Below are positions 15,689-23,393 of a stretch of DNA of 41,552 bases, in pieces; position 1 is the first letter of the stretch, and every line of letters starts with the position of its first letter. Position numbers and translations under genes: made by a program. The notes beneath the pieces were generated by a model. The model did no database searches. It worked only from the letters and a program-made list of their open reading frames with translations, and was not told the DNA's origin. The DNA is from Pirellula staleyi DSM 6068 (lineage in GTDB: Bacteria; Planctomycetota; Planctomycetia; Pirellulales; Pirellulaceae), in assembly GCA_945900945.1 (NCBI GenBank), contig CAMDKL010000038.1, forward strand, positions 1 through 41,552, read 5' to 3'.

Positions 15689-16663
15689 TTAAGGGGTCAC
15701 GTTTGTCGGCCAATCGAGGTCGTTGTTTTCTGGTCTTCCCTCGATGTAGTACCAATTGTGAATCGGCTTGAGAATCGTTTGCACTTGCCGAACCAGCTCT
15801 TGGTCGAGTGGCTCAAGTACCCATTGTGCTAATTGGGCAATTTCTGCACTTCGAGCACTTCCAACCAGGCAACTTGCGAAGCCCGAATGCTCGATCGAAA
15901 ACTGCAATGCGAGCTTCTCGATTGTTGTCCCCTTTGAGATACAATACTCTGCAGCTTGCTTTGCAACCGATCGGACTATGTCGGTCGCCTTATGCCAAGG
16001 AGGCAATGGCAAACTGCTAAGCAATCGAGCCGAAAACGGTGCTGCATTGACAACACCAACTCCATACTTTTCCGCCAACGGTAGCAGCCTTAACGCCATG
16101 TCATTTTGCAAAGTGTAGTGGTTATAAGTGATCACGCAGTCGAGCAAACCAGTCGGTATGACTTTTTCAAAAATCTTCATGGGATAGCCGCTGATCCCCA
16201 CGTATCGCACCTTGCCTTTGGCAACTTGCCGCTGAAGGGCAGGCAGAGTCTCCTCGATCACTTGGTTGATGTCACCGTATTCGATGTCGTGGCAGAAGAC
16301 CATGTCAAGGTGTTCAAGTCGCATGCGTTCTAATGATACATCCACGCTTTCGGCGACTCGCTTGGCGGAATAGTCGAAATGATTTCCGGCATAGCGACCG
16401 ATTTTCGTACTGACAACCAGTTGATCACGTGGAAAGTCCGGCAAGATTTGGCCAAGCAGGATTTCGCTCATCCCTCGACCATAGAAAGCCGCCGTATCGA
16501 TAAAATTGATACCCAATTGGATGGCTGTCTTAACGCTTTCCAGAGCGGCGTTCCAATCGCGTTGGCCAAACTCAGCGCCGATCGACGATGCTCCGAACCC
16601 CAGTGCGGTTAAATGCAGTTCCGTTTTGCCGAGCTGGCGTTTTGATAAGGTTCTTTGGATCAA
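15689..16663 (-). CDS. Aldo/keto reductase (L-galactose/L-fucose dehydrogenase-like)
   Basis: NAD(P)-dependent oxidoreductase of 324 residues with the aldo/keto reductase tetrad Asp56 and Tyr61 (NFIDTAAFYGRGMSE), Lys87 (STKIGRY) and His125 (MVFCHDIEYG). The N terminus KRQLGKTELHLTALGFGASS and the INFIDTAAFYG segment match the plant and bacterial L-galactose dehydrogenase/D-threo-aldose dehydrogenase group, enzymes that oxidise L-fucose and related sugars. That fits the neighbouring fucose/rhamnose microcompartment genes on the same strand, but MoeA lies between, so the link is an inference. The start is TTG at 16663 with no clear ribosome binding site. Confidence 0.85.
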   Translation of the reverse strand: MIQRTLSKRQLGKTELHLTALGFGASSIGAEFGQRDWNAALESVKTAIQLGINFIDTAAFYGRGMSEILLGQILPDFPRDQLVVSTKIGRYAGNHFDYSAKRVAESVDVSLERMRLEHLDMVFCHDIEYGDINQVIEETLPALQRQVAKGKVRYVGISGYPMKIFEKVIPTGLLDCVITYNHYTLQNDMALRLLPLAEKYGVGVVNAAPFSARLLSSLPLPPWHKATDIVRSVAKQAAEYCISKGTTIEKLALQFSIEHSGFASCLVGSARSAEIAQLAQWVLEPLDQELVRQVQTILKPIHNWYYIEGRPENNDLDWPTNVTP

Positions 16664-16707
16664 GTTGTGAATCTTTGCTTTAAGATTACCAAGTCACGGA
16701 CTTGCCG

Positions 16708-17892
16708 TTACCACGCATAGAACGATCTCGTTCCGGTAGCCTGGCTATTGGGCGGGATCTCCACAAATCCGTCCGATTGAATTAACGATGCAATATCGCC
16801 GGAACCTTGACTTGAGACAAGCGACAATCGGCCATCGTCCCGCAAAGAAACGAGTCGAAACCAAGTTAAGTCGCTGATCTTGGTGTCGCTGGTGTCAAGT
16901 TGCATCAACGGCACAGGCTCGAAACGAGCAAAACCAGCAACATGCCGAATCAATTCCATGGCGTATCTGCGGAATGTAACGGCAACGCTTAACGGATTTC
17001 CAGGCAACCCAAGGATGAGCTGCCCCTCTGGTCCAGTAGCACCCAGTATCGGCCGGCCCGGGCGAATCGCAATTCGATGAAAAACGACCTTACCACCCGC
17101 TGAACGGATCGAGTCCGGAACGTAGTCGGTGTCGCCCATCGAAACGCCACCCGTGAGTAAAAGCACATCGCATTGACTTAGGTTATTGCGAATAGCATGT
17201 TCGGTTCGGTCACGGTTATCCGAAACCGTCGACCGTTCGGTATGGACCCATGGGTGAATTGCTAGACTCGACTCGAGGAAGGGACCGTTGGAATCTCGGA
17301 TTTGCCAAGATTCGATCGGTTGCCCAAACTCGATCAGTTCATCTCCCGTGTTGATAATTCCGATTCGAACTTTCTTGAAGACCTCGATGGCAGTCGTGGA
17401 CAGGAATGTCATGGCGCCTGCGAATGGACAGGCTGATAGGAGTGAACCCGTTTGTGTTACGGTAGCTCCAGCTCGAACATTCTCGCCTTGTCGCCGGATG
17501 TTTTGTCCCAGTGCGATCGATTCTTTGGGCACTAGAATTTTCACTTGGAAAGTTGATTCCTGGCAGTCTTCGCGCTGAATGACAGCCTCGGCTTGTGGCG
17601 GAACAGGACCGCCGGTAAAGACTCGAATTGCGGACTTGGGAGGGAGCTGAAGAGGAGCTGAACCAGCGGTGGCAGTACCGGTTACAGGTAAGACGTTCCC
17701 ATCCATATCTGAAAGACGAACGGCGTAACCATCCATCGCAGAGACATCGGTCGAGGGACTGTCTCGAAAGGCGTTGATGTTTTGGGCAGTAACTCGACCA
17801 AAACTTTCAATCGCAGCTATGGACTCGGTACCCACGACTCGCAAACCACTTTTGAGTTGATCTATCTTTGTCGAGATGAGGGGATTATTCAC
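16708..17892 (-). CDS. moeA: Molybdopterin molybdotransferase MoeA
   Basis: Inserts molybdate into adenylated molybdopterin in the last step of molybdenum cofactor synthesis. The 394-residue length is normal. Visible family features are the N-terminal DSPSTDVSAMDGYAVRLSDM segment, the MPT-binding motif LLLTGGVSMGDTDYVPDSIR, and LILGLPGNPLSVAVTFRRYA followed by a small C-terminal beta domain. The start is GTG at 17892. It lies downstream of the BMC genes on the same strand but is separated by 430 bases of repeats and a dead gene, so it need not be part of that operon. No molybdoenzyme is seen nearby. Confidence 0.92.
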   Translation of the reverse strand: MNNPLISTKIDQLKSGLRVVGTESIAAIESFGRVTAQNINAFRDSPSTDVSAMDGYAVRLSDMDGNVLPVTGTATAGSAPLQLPPKSAIRVFTGGPVPPQAEAVIQREDCQESTFQVKILVPKESIALGQNIRRQGENVRAGATVTQTGSLLSACPFAGAMTFLSTTAIEVFKKVRIGIINTGDELIEFGQPIESWQIRDSNGPFLESSLAIHPWVHTERSTVSDNRDRTEHAIRNNLSQCDVLLLTGGVSMGDTDYVPDSIRSAGGKVVFHRIAIRPGRPILGATGPEGQLILGLPGNPLSVAVTFRRYAMELIRHVAGFARFEPVPLMQLDTSDTKISDLTWFRLVSLRDDGRLSLVSSQGSGDIASLIQSDGFVEIPPNSQATGTRSFYAW

Positions 17893-18066
17893 GGGGAATT
17901 CAATGATTTAGGGAAGGCGTTAGCCTGGGTGTTAAAAATTCGGTGTTGAAGCAACTTTGGTTTGCGCAGTTTTTGTTCCAAAAAAACTGGGGGAATCAAC
18001 GGAGGAAGCTATCCGAGAGGCGAAGGCGGTGGCAGCAAGTCGCCAGTTGTCGTTATCGAAGTGTAG

Positions 18067-18219
18067 TCCTGTGCACAGCCCGCGCAACAAGTCGTGGATG
18101 CAGGCGGGGCTATAGTAATAGCACCCCATGAAATTGGCGGCATGGGAATCTACGCTCAGGTCAAGGACAGCGAGGACAATATCATCGACCTGTGGCAACC
18201 ATTATCGCAAGGAGGGTAA
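18067..18219 (+). pseudogene. C-terminal remnant of a glyoxalase/VOC family protein
   Basis: On the plus strand the 50 codons before the stop at 18217-18219 encode QQVVDAGGAIVIAPHEIGGM followed by GIYAQVKDSEDNIIDLWQP. This is the end of the vicinal-oxygen-chelate (glyoxalase/dioxygenase) fold with its final metal-ligand strand. A TAG stop lies just upstream (18064-18066) and no start or N-terminal half is present. The remainder of the gap 17893-18323 holds only the hairpin array at 18225-18325. Confidence 0.65.
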
Positions 18220-18224
18220 GGCTA

Positions 18225-18325
18225 AGCATCGTGCGGAAAACAAGTGTCGCCTTTCGCTCGGCGAAAGGTGCGTTTTTCCATTCTTTCGCGAAGCGAAAGG
18301 CGACAAGAAAAGATCGCACGATGCT
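18225..18325. repeat. Interrupted long inverted repeat with two tandem small hairpins
   Basis: Two nested perfect arms are present: agcatcgtgcg (18225-18235) with cgcacgatgct (18315-18325), and tgtcgcctttcgct (18245-18258) with agcgaaaggcgaca (18292-18305). Inside, the same 7-base hairpin occurs twice, ctttcgc-tcg-gcgaaag (18251-18267) and ctttcgc-gaa-gcgaaag (18283-18299). The outer right arm overlaps the stop codon of the dehydrogenase gene, which is read leftward into the structure. It may act as a terminator or as a REP/BIME-like mobile palindrome. Confidence 0.7.
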
Positions 18326-19265
18326 AACTGCCAATTCGTTTCAGCACTGCGTCTAGTGTTGGCTTGATCGCAGCTGCACTGGACTTGAGTCCTTGTAACT
18401 CCTTGGGCCAAAGATCTATTTCTACTCGTTGTACCGCGCCAGCGACGCCAACGATTGTTGGTACCGAAATTGCCACGTCGCGAATGCCGTAACATGCACC
18501 GTCCTGTACCGTGCTCACTGGCAAGATGCGATGCTGATCCAGTGCAATCGCATGAATCACGTCTCGGATCGCGATACCAACCGCAAAGCCTGCTCCACCT
18601 TTTTTCGACAAACACTCTGCGCCCGATTGCTTCGTGCGCGCGAAGATCTTTTCCGCAATCGTGTTGTTCCAACCAGGGTATTTTTCCAACGCCAATGCCC
18701 CGACCGTTGCACTCGACCAAACCGGAATCATACTGTCGCCATGCTCACCCAATATCAAACCATGGGTTTGAGTCGGTGCCGTTTCTAATTGCTCGGCTAT
18801 CAAGGAGCAAAATCGAATCGTATCGAGCTGGGTTCCCAAGCCTAGTACTTGGCTAGAAGGTAGTCCCAATTTTTTTGCCGCAACGAAGGTCAAAATATCG
18901 ACTGGATTTGAAACGACTAGCACGATGGCACGGGACTTGGGGCCAGCTTTTTTGACTTCATCCAGAATTCCAACGAACAAATCGGTATTGCGATTGATCA
19001 AATCCAGGCGAGATTCTTCGGGTTTGCGCCGGAGTCCCGCAGTGATGCAGATGATGTCCGAAGTGGGAATATGCTCGTATCCCCCTGAAGAAATGCGTTG
19101 ATCAGCTACACTCGGGCCACCGTGCATGATGTCGAGCGCTTGGCCCGCTGCCAAATTCGCATTCAGATCTAGTAACGCAATCTCGCGCACGACTCCACCG
19201 CATTGCAAGGCGAAGCCTGCACAGGAGCCTACTAGACCACCACCGCCAATGATACTGACCTTCAT
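18324..19265 (-). CDS. Lactate/malate dehydrogenase family protein of the BMC locus
   Basis: NAD-dependent 2-hydroxyacid dehydrogenase of 313 residues. The Rossmann motif IIGGGGLVGSCAG starts the protein; NPVDIL, the Asp148/Arg151 pair in LGLGTQLDTIRF and the catalytic His175 in LGEHGDSMIPVW are present. In the substrate loop AGLRRKPEESRLDL, the place that is Gln in lactate dehydrogenases (NQKPGETR-type) is Arg80, as in malate dehydrogenases. In the planctomycete microcompartment pathway a lactate dehydrogenase role has been assumed; the Arg argues for caution. ATG at 19265 gives the standard N terminus; the frame is open to 19316. It lies last in the run of BMC genes. Confidence 0.88.
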   Translation of the reverse strand: MKVSIIGGGGLVGSCAGFALQCGGVVREIALLDLNANLAAGQALDIMHGGPSVADQRISSGGYEHIPTSDIICITAGLRRKPEESRLDLINRNTDLFVGILDEVKKAGPKSRAIVLVVSNPVDILTFVAAKKLGLPSSQVLGLGTQLDTIRFCSLIAEQLETAPTQTHGLILGEHGDSMIPVWSSATVGALALEKYPGWNNTIAEKIFARTKQSGAECLSKKGGAGFAVGIAIRDVIHAIALDQHRILPVSTVQDGACYGIRDVAISVPTIVGVAGAVQRVEIDLWPKELQGLKSSAAAIKPTLDAVLKRIGS

Positions 19266-19319
19266 GTTGTTTGCTATCCTGGATTGAATGTTACCTAAGT
19301 TTGATTGTGATTCCAACCT

Positions 19320-19374
19320 GAGCCGCAGGCGCTAGCCGCGTTATTTATGAGCCGTTGGGCGCTAACCCAATGGC
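19320..19374. repeat. GC-rich interspersed palindrome (REP-like)
   Basis: The gap between the dehydrogenase start and the aldolase stop begins with gagccgcaggcgctagccgcg (19320-19340) and a second hairpin, gccgttggg (19351-19359) with cccaatggc (19366-19374), one mismatch. The same word family recurs at 21542-21606, around 33820, and weakly at 15652-15672 and 19440-19462. It lies inside the presumed BMC operon and could affect mRNA processing. Confidence 0.6.
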
Positions 19375-19497
19375 ACACACTTTGATCCTTTGCTGCTAGT
19401 CTCGGACTGCGCATTAAGGCGACTTCTCAAGCAAATTCGGGCCCGGGTCTAGCGCCCACCGGTTCACGAAAACACAAAGCGAGTGCCATTGGCCGAA

Positions 19498-20430
19498 CTA
19501 TTGAGCAAGCTGCTTCATGACTTGTGCTGTAATCAGCTTGACTAATTCTTCTTGATCGATGCCTGCGAGGCCATTGGAGGATGTTTGTGAGTTCGCTGCC
19601 TTTAGCACCGGAGCGATTCCAGCCATCGATTGACTGACTGCCTTTTCCACTTGGCTAGCGCTCGATGCGGCTGGCATAGGTGGCGGGGCCGGGAACGCAC
19701 GACGCTGCACACCGGACTCCTTCCATGAATTTCGGAAAATGTCGTTAGCACACACATCGCAGTTCTTGTACTCCTCCGTATTTCGTGGATCGGACCAGCC
19801 CCACTTTTGCTTGAGCGTCAGCAATTCGCGTTCTTCCGTTTCACTGAAGTAAGACACGTTGCCCAACTGCCGGGCCAACATCAGAATACGGCAATAGGCG
19901 TCGAGGATCTCTGTCCACCAATAGGCTTGCTCCACATCGATGCCATAACTGACCGTACCATGGTTTGCCAAAATGATGACGTTTGTCTTTTCAACAAACG
20001 GCAGAATTGTTTCCGCAAAAGCCTTCCCTCCGGGGGTCTCGTACCGCGTGATCGGAACGTCCCCCAAAAACACCTCCACTTCAGGCAAAACGCACTGAGG
20101 AATCGGCTCACGGGCTACTGCAAACGCTGTCGCATGGGGTGGATGGCAATGGACGACACTTTTGATATCCGCTCGCTTCTTGTAGATTTCAAGATGCAAC
20201 AATGCTTCACTGGATCTTTTCTTTATGCCAGAAGTCTGTTTGCCACTCATGTCCATCGTGCAGATGTCTTCGGTCTTCAAGAACCCCTTGCTGTGCATTG
20301 TCGGAGTGCACAAAACTTCGTTGTCGCCAATCCGAACGGTGATGTTGCCGTCGTTTGCTGCGGCAAAGCCTTTGTTGTAGAGGCGGCGGCCCATTTCGCA
20401 AATGTCTTGTTTGATTTTGTGTGCATTCAT
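19498..20430 (-). CDS. Class II aldolase with C-terminal encapsulation peptide (L-fuculose/L-rhamnulose-1-phosphate aldolase)
   Basis: Splits L-fuculose-1-phosphate or L-rhamnulose-1-phosphate into DHAP and L-lactaldehyde, the signature step of the planctomycete/verrucomicrobial BMC. Of 310 residues, 1-230 form the zinc-dependent aldolase: catalytic Glu75 in RSSEALLHL and zinc ligands His94 and His96 in VVHCHPPHAT and His157 in ILANHGTVSYG. A flexible Ala/Pro/Ser-rich linker follows (about 232-285, starting FPAPPPMPAASSASQ) and then an amphipathic helix, DQEELVKLITAQVMKQLAQ, a typical encapsulation peptide that directs cargo to the shell. The enzyme therefore works inside the compartment. It is preceded by a BMC-P gene and followed by the dehydrogenase. 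Confidence 0.93.
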   Translation of the reverse strand: MNAHKIKQDICEMGRRLYNKGFAAANDGNITVRIGDNEVLCTPTMHSKGFLKTEDICTMDMSGKQTSGIKKRSSEALLHLEIYKKRADIKSVVHCHPPHATAFAVAREPIPQCVLPEVEVFLGDVPITRYETPGGKAFAETILPFVEKTNVIILANHGTVSYGIDVEQAYWWTEILDAYCRILMLARQLGNVSYFSETEERELLTLKQKWGWSDPRNTEEYKNCDVCANDIFRNSWKESGVQRRAFPAPPPMPAASSASQVEKAVSQSMAGIAPVLKAANSQTSSNGLAGIDQEELVKLITAQVMKQLAQ

Positions 20431-20534
20431 GTGAGTTGGTTCTCGGGTGAGATTCTAAAAGTCTGTGGGTTAGTTAATCGTTGGATTGAATGGATTGCGG
20501 GGCGATGTCCCTGCGGTTGAATCGGTATTGAAAA

Positions 20535-20810
20535 TTACACGTTCAGTTTGTCAATGATGGCAGCGTTGTAGGCATCGACTGGCTTTTGGCTTGGGCGAAA
20601 AGGCTGTGCGGCTTCAGCGCCATCGCTCACGGCGATGACCGAACCCTCCGATGCACCTAGGTCGTCCCAAACGACGACAAGGTCCGGTTCGTTGGGCTTC
20701 TTACCAATCCGTATCTCACCGTAAGCTTCGGCTGTCTTAAGCGAAGCACCAATGAAACTAAGATGGGATCGGCTAAGTGTGACCGTTCCATTGACTTGAT
20801 AAAGTTGCAT
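20535..20810 (-). CDS. BMC vertex protein, BMC-P (EutN/CcmL family)
   Basis: A 91-residue pentamer-forming shell protein that closes the vertices of the icosahedral microcompartment. The start MQLYQVNGTVTLSRSHLSFI, the central LVVVWDDLGASEGSVIAVSDG and the C-terminal AAIIDKL strand match the EutN/CcmL beta-barrel. It is one of three BMC-P genes in the locus, as is usual for this BMC type, and lies between the uncharacterised BMC protein and the aldolase. Confidence 0.9.
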   Translation of the reverse strand: MQLYQVNGTVTLSRSHLSFIGASLKTAEAYGEIRIGKKPNEPDLVVVWDDLGASEGSVIAVSDGAEAAQPFRPSQKPVDAYNAAIIDKLNV

Positions 20811-20828
20811 CTTACGTTTCGCTTTCGA

Positions 20829-21575
20829 TCAAGATTGGTTTTGCAAATGTTGAGAAAAACGCCTTGCAGCATTGCAAGCCGATGGGGCATTCCAAGTCTT
20901 TGCCGACAGTATCAAGAGATTGGTAGGAACCTCTCGCAATACATCGGTGAGCTCTGACCAGCTTGTCACGACGGCTGGTCGCAAAGAATCGTCGCGAGCC
21001 GCTTGCCAGCAAGTTGCATGAGGCGCGTTGACGATCGCGACTCCCGCTCGGTGTCCAGCACGCAAGCCGTCGGCGATCCTTCGCAACACGGAGGTATCGT
21101 CTGGGGCCTTTTCGCAAACGTTCGTTTGCATTGCGCAAAGCTGCTTCGCGATCGCAGGCATCCACGCGGGTATGCCTGCGACAAGTAAGCGTTGTGAGTT
21201 CACTGCAACATTATTGCTAGTCTCGAAACCCTCATCCTTAATTCGTTTGATTGCTGGGGCTCGAACAACGTCGATCTTCCATTCCTTGCAATAGTCTTGA
21301 GCCGCAGGCGTTAGGACGGACGAGGGTTCAATTTCCAATAGTTGAATGCCCATTAGCCGGCCTTTCAGTGACTGCAGGCTAACGACACTATCGGAAAGGC
21401 TGAGTGTCGCTGGCTGCGGCACCGCAGTGACTAAGGACGTATCGCTACTGGTCAAGATGGCGAGCACCCGACGAACGATCTTTTCTATTTCTGCAGCGTT
21501 GGTGTTAATAGTTGATGGTTGAAGGTTGAAAGTTGAAGGATGAGCCGTAGGCGCTGGCCGCGTTTTTAATCGCAA
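20829..21575 (-). CDS. Uncharacterised BMC-locus protein with encapsulation-peptide-like N terminus
   Basis: A 248-residue frame. Residues about 24-40 (NTNAAEIEKIVRRVLAIL) form an amphipathic helix like known encapsulation peptides, followed by a Ser/Thr/Pro linker. A segment SSVLTPAAQDYCKEW recalls the LTPSAR-type motif near the N terminus of EutT-like proteins. The C-terminal half (GLRAGHRAGVAIVNAPHATC, NLLILSAKTWNAPSACNAAR) weakly resembles RpiB/LacA-type isomerases; this is inference. The only canonical upstream start is TTG at 21575, lying inside a palindrome, and the first 22 residues are encoded by heptamer repeats. A start at ATT 21509 would give the natural N terminus (226 residues), so the original start may have been destroyed by the repeats. 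Confidence 0.7.
   Translation of the reverse strand: MRLKTRPAPTAHPSTFNLQPSTINTNAAEIEKIVRRVLAILTSSDTSLVTAVPQPATLSLSDSVVSLQSLKGRLMGIQLLEIEPSSVLTPAAQDYCKEWKIDVVRAPAIKRIKDEGFETSNNVAVNSQRLLVAGIPAWMPAIAKQLCAMQTNVCEKAPDDTSVLRRIADGLRAGHRAGVAIVNAPHATCWQAARDDSLRPAVVTSWSELTDVLREVPTNLLILSAKTWNAPSACNAARRFSQHLQNQS
21511..21538. repeat. Four tandem heptamers gttgaNN
   Basis: The units gttgatg, gttgaag, gttgaaa and gttgaag run head to tail without gap. They lie just upstream of the natural N terminus of the uncharacterised BMC protein (read leftward) and just downstream of a 21-base palindrome. Such ttgaaggttgaaagttgaag strings behave like simple intergenic repeats. Confidence 0.8.
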
Positions 21576-21606
21576 TTCAGGGCGTCGCGGCTAGCGCCTG
21601 CGGCTC
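21542..21606. repeat. 21-bp inverted repeat, GC-rich REP-like palindrome
   Basis: The arm gagccgtaggcgctggccgc plus g at 21542-21562 pairs with 21586-21606 (ending gcgcctgcggctc). The two differing positions both become G-U pairs in RNA, so a 21-base-pair hairpin with a 23-base loop can form. It lies between the BMC-P gene ending at 21637 and the uncharacterised BMC gene. It is the best-formed member of the palindrome family seen at 19320 and near 33820. Confidence 0.8.
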
Positions 21607-21636
21607 AAGAAAAAATCTTTTTTTCGTTTCGATGTT

Positions 21637-21897
21637 TCATGCATCGATCAGACCGAGGACAGACCAGCGAATTGGGCTATTCTCGACACCGAACTTTTCT
21701 CGCACTGCACCACCATCGCTGGTTAGCATGACAGTTTCGCCACGTCCGGCTCCTAAATGATCGACGGCAATCAAAGGTGGTCCATCTGGCGTCTTGCCAT
21801 CCGCGTGCAACGGCTGACAAACCAAAAGCTTGAGGTTCTCCAAGCTTGGATGTTTGACAGTCGAGGTCGCGTTTCCTAGTACTAGTGCTGATTGCAT
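21637..21897 (-). CDS. BMC vertex protein, BMC-P (EutN/CcmL family)
   Basis: An 86-residue pentameric shell protein. It begins MQSALVLGNATSTVKHPSLE and contains LLVCQPLH, LIAVDHLGAGRGETVMLTSD and SVLGLIDA, all typical of EutN/CcmL proteins, including the GAGxGxxV loop at the pore. It starts eight bases after the aldehyde dehydrogenase stop and is clearly in the same transcription unit. Confidence 0.92.
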   Translation of the reverse strand: MQSALVLGNATSTVKHPSLENLKLLVCQPLHADGKTPDGPPLIAVDHLGAGRGETVMLTSDGGAVREKFGVENSPIRWSVLGLIDA

Positions 21898-21905
21898 AAT
21901 GTTGT

Positions 21906-23375
21906 CTAGAGGTTACTTGTTCCTCCAAGCACGTGCAGGTCTTCGATCAATGAACAACGCCGTTCTCTCGTAAAGGTCAACGGCGTCGTCACACCCTCGC
22001 CGGTTGGACCCGCGATTGAGAACGACAAATAGCCTTCGCCACCCAAACCCAGGGACGCCATGCAGGGACCATTTTTCACAAACAACGTAGTGTCCATGAT
22101 ACGAGCCATCTTGGTCATATTGCGAACGTTGCGAGAATGAATGATGCTGGTGTGGCGGTAACCGTGCTCGGCTTGCTGCGCCAATAGGACTGCTTCATCA
22201 AAGTCTCGGCAGCGAACGAACGGCACGAACGGCATCATTTGCTCGGTGTGAACAAAGGGATGGTCCGATGTCGTTTCGCCATACAGCAATTCAACTTTAG
22301 GGTCGACCGTGCGACCGGCTGCTGCGGCCAATTTGATCGCATCTTGGCCCAAAAGCTCTTTTCGAGCTGCATAGTGTTTATCCGTACCCTCACCGACAGC
22401 TTGCAGGGCAGCTTGGGTTAGTCTATCAACTTCGGTTGCTGACAATCGCACCGCACCCGCTCGCTCCATGGCGGACATCATTGCATCAAAAACACTTCCC
22501 ACTACAAAGACTTCTTTTTCAGCGATACAGAGTAAATTATTATCGTATGCGGCGCCTTGAATGATGCATCGGGCGGCCAAGTCCAGGTCGGCTGTTTCGT
22601 CCACGACAACAGGCGGATTGCCTGGGCCGGCAACGACTGCTCGTTTTCCGCTGTTGAGTGCGGCTCGGGCAACTGCCGGGCCGCCAGTAACGCAAATCAA
22701 CGAGATACTACGGTGCTTGAAAAGTTGTTGTGCTGTCTCAAGTGTAGGTTCACAAATGAGTGAGATCAGATTGTCGATTCCAAGGTCTGCATAGATCGCT
22801 TGATTGAATCGGCGCACCCCTTCAGCAGCAACTTTTTTGCCGCTCGGATGTGGATTGACTACGAGTGAGTTGCCGCCAGCAATCATGCTAACGGCGTTAC
22901 CTGTGATCGTAGGTAGCGAGTGGGTTACCGGCGTAATGGCACCGATCACACCGAACGGTGCATGCTCGATAACGGCGAGACCGTAGTCACCGCTGAAACA
23001 CTCGGTTTTCAGGAACTCGACACCGGGAGTCTTTTCGCCAAGCGTTTTGAGCTTAGCGATCTTGTGCTCCAGCCTTCCCACCTTGGTCTCCTCCATCTCC
23101 ATCGTGCCGAGTTCGACACAGTTGTCGATCGAGATACGGCGAATATGGTCGATAATACGGCGTCGGTCGGCGATGGTTCGTTCGCGGAGTTGCTCGAAAG
23201 CGGTCCGGGCTGCCCGAACAGCGTCATCGACATTGTCGAACAGGCCGTGTCGGCCCATCGCCGAACGAAAGGACCCGGAGGATCCGGTCGTTGAGCTTTG
23301 GGAAGTCTGCTTGTTTCGAACTTCGCTAAGGACTTGTTCAACCACAGAGCGAATAAGATTTTCGTTGATTTGCAT
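21906..23375 (-). CDS. CoA-acylating aldehyde dehydrogenase of the BMC (PduP/EutE-like)
   Basis: Oxidises the aldehyde made by the aldolase (probably L-lactaldehyde) to its acyl-CoA, reducing NAD. The 489-residue protein starts with an amphipathic encapsulation helix, ENLIRSVVEQVLSEVRNK (5-22), followed by a Ser/Gly-rich linker (23-37). The dehydrogenase domain shows FGVIGAITPVTHSLPTITGN, GGNSLVVNPHPS, VTGGPAV and the catalytic Cys283 in AAYDNNLLCIAEKEVF. The length is typical of PduP/EutE enzymes. It lies between two BMC-P genes. Cofactor recycling could be by the dehydrogenase at the end of the locus. Confidence 0.94.
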   Translation of the reverse strand: MQINENLIRSVVEQVLSEVRNKQTSQSSTTGSSGSFRSAMGRHGLFDNVDDAVRAARTAFEQLRERTIADRRRIIDHIRRISIDNCVELGTMEMEETKVGRLEHKIAKLKTLGEKTPGVEFLKTECFSGDYGLAVIEHAPFGVIGAITPVTHSLPTITGNAVSMIAGGNSLVVNPHPSGKKVAAEGVRRFNQAIYADLGIDNLISLICEPTLETAQQLFKHRSISLICVTGGPAVARAALNSGKRAVVAGPGNPPVVVDETADLDLAARCIIQGAAYDNNLLCIAEKEVFVVGSVFDAMMSAMERAGAVRLSATEVDRLTQAALQAVGEGTDKHYAARKELLGQDAIKLAAAAGRTVDPKVELLYGETTSDHPFVHTEQMMPFVPFVRCRDFDEAVLLAQQAEHGYRHTSIIHSRNVRNMTKMARIMDTTLFVKNGPCMASLGLGGEGYLSFSIAGPTGEGVTTPLTFTRERRCSLIEDLHVLGGTSNL

Positions 23376-23393
23376 AGGTGTTTCGCGACGCTC

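Noticed and set aside
15689-17892. MoeA and aldo/keto reductase as firm members of the BMC operon
   Set aside because: They share the strand, but a 430-base gap with a gene remnant and a hairpin array separates them from the last BMC gene, so membership is only a possibility.
17932-18198. 88-codon minus-strand frame before moeA
   Set aside because: The opposite strand encodes a recognisable VOC-family remnant, so this frame is a shadow of a dead gene.
19807-20520. 237-codon plus-strand frame opposite the aldolase gene
   Set aside because: It is antisense to the aldolase with its zinc and catalytic residues intact; the predicted product has no recognisable feature.
21511-21538. Short tandem repeats considered as a CRISPR-like array
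   Set aside because: The units are seven bases long with no spacers, so they are a simple tandem repeat. No CRISPR array or cas gene was seen anywhere in the window.
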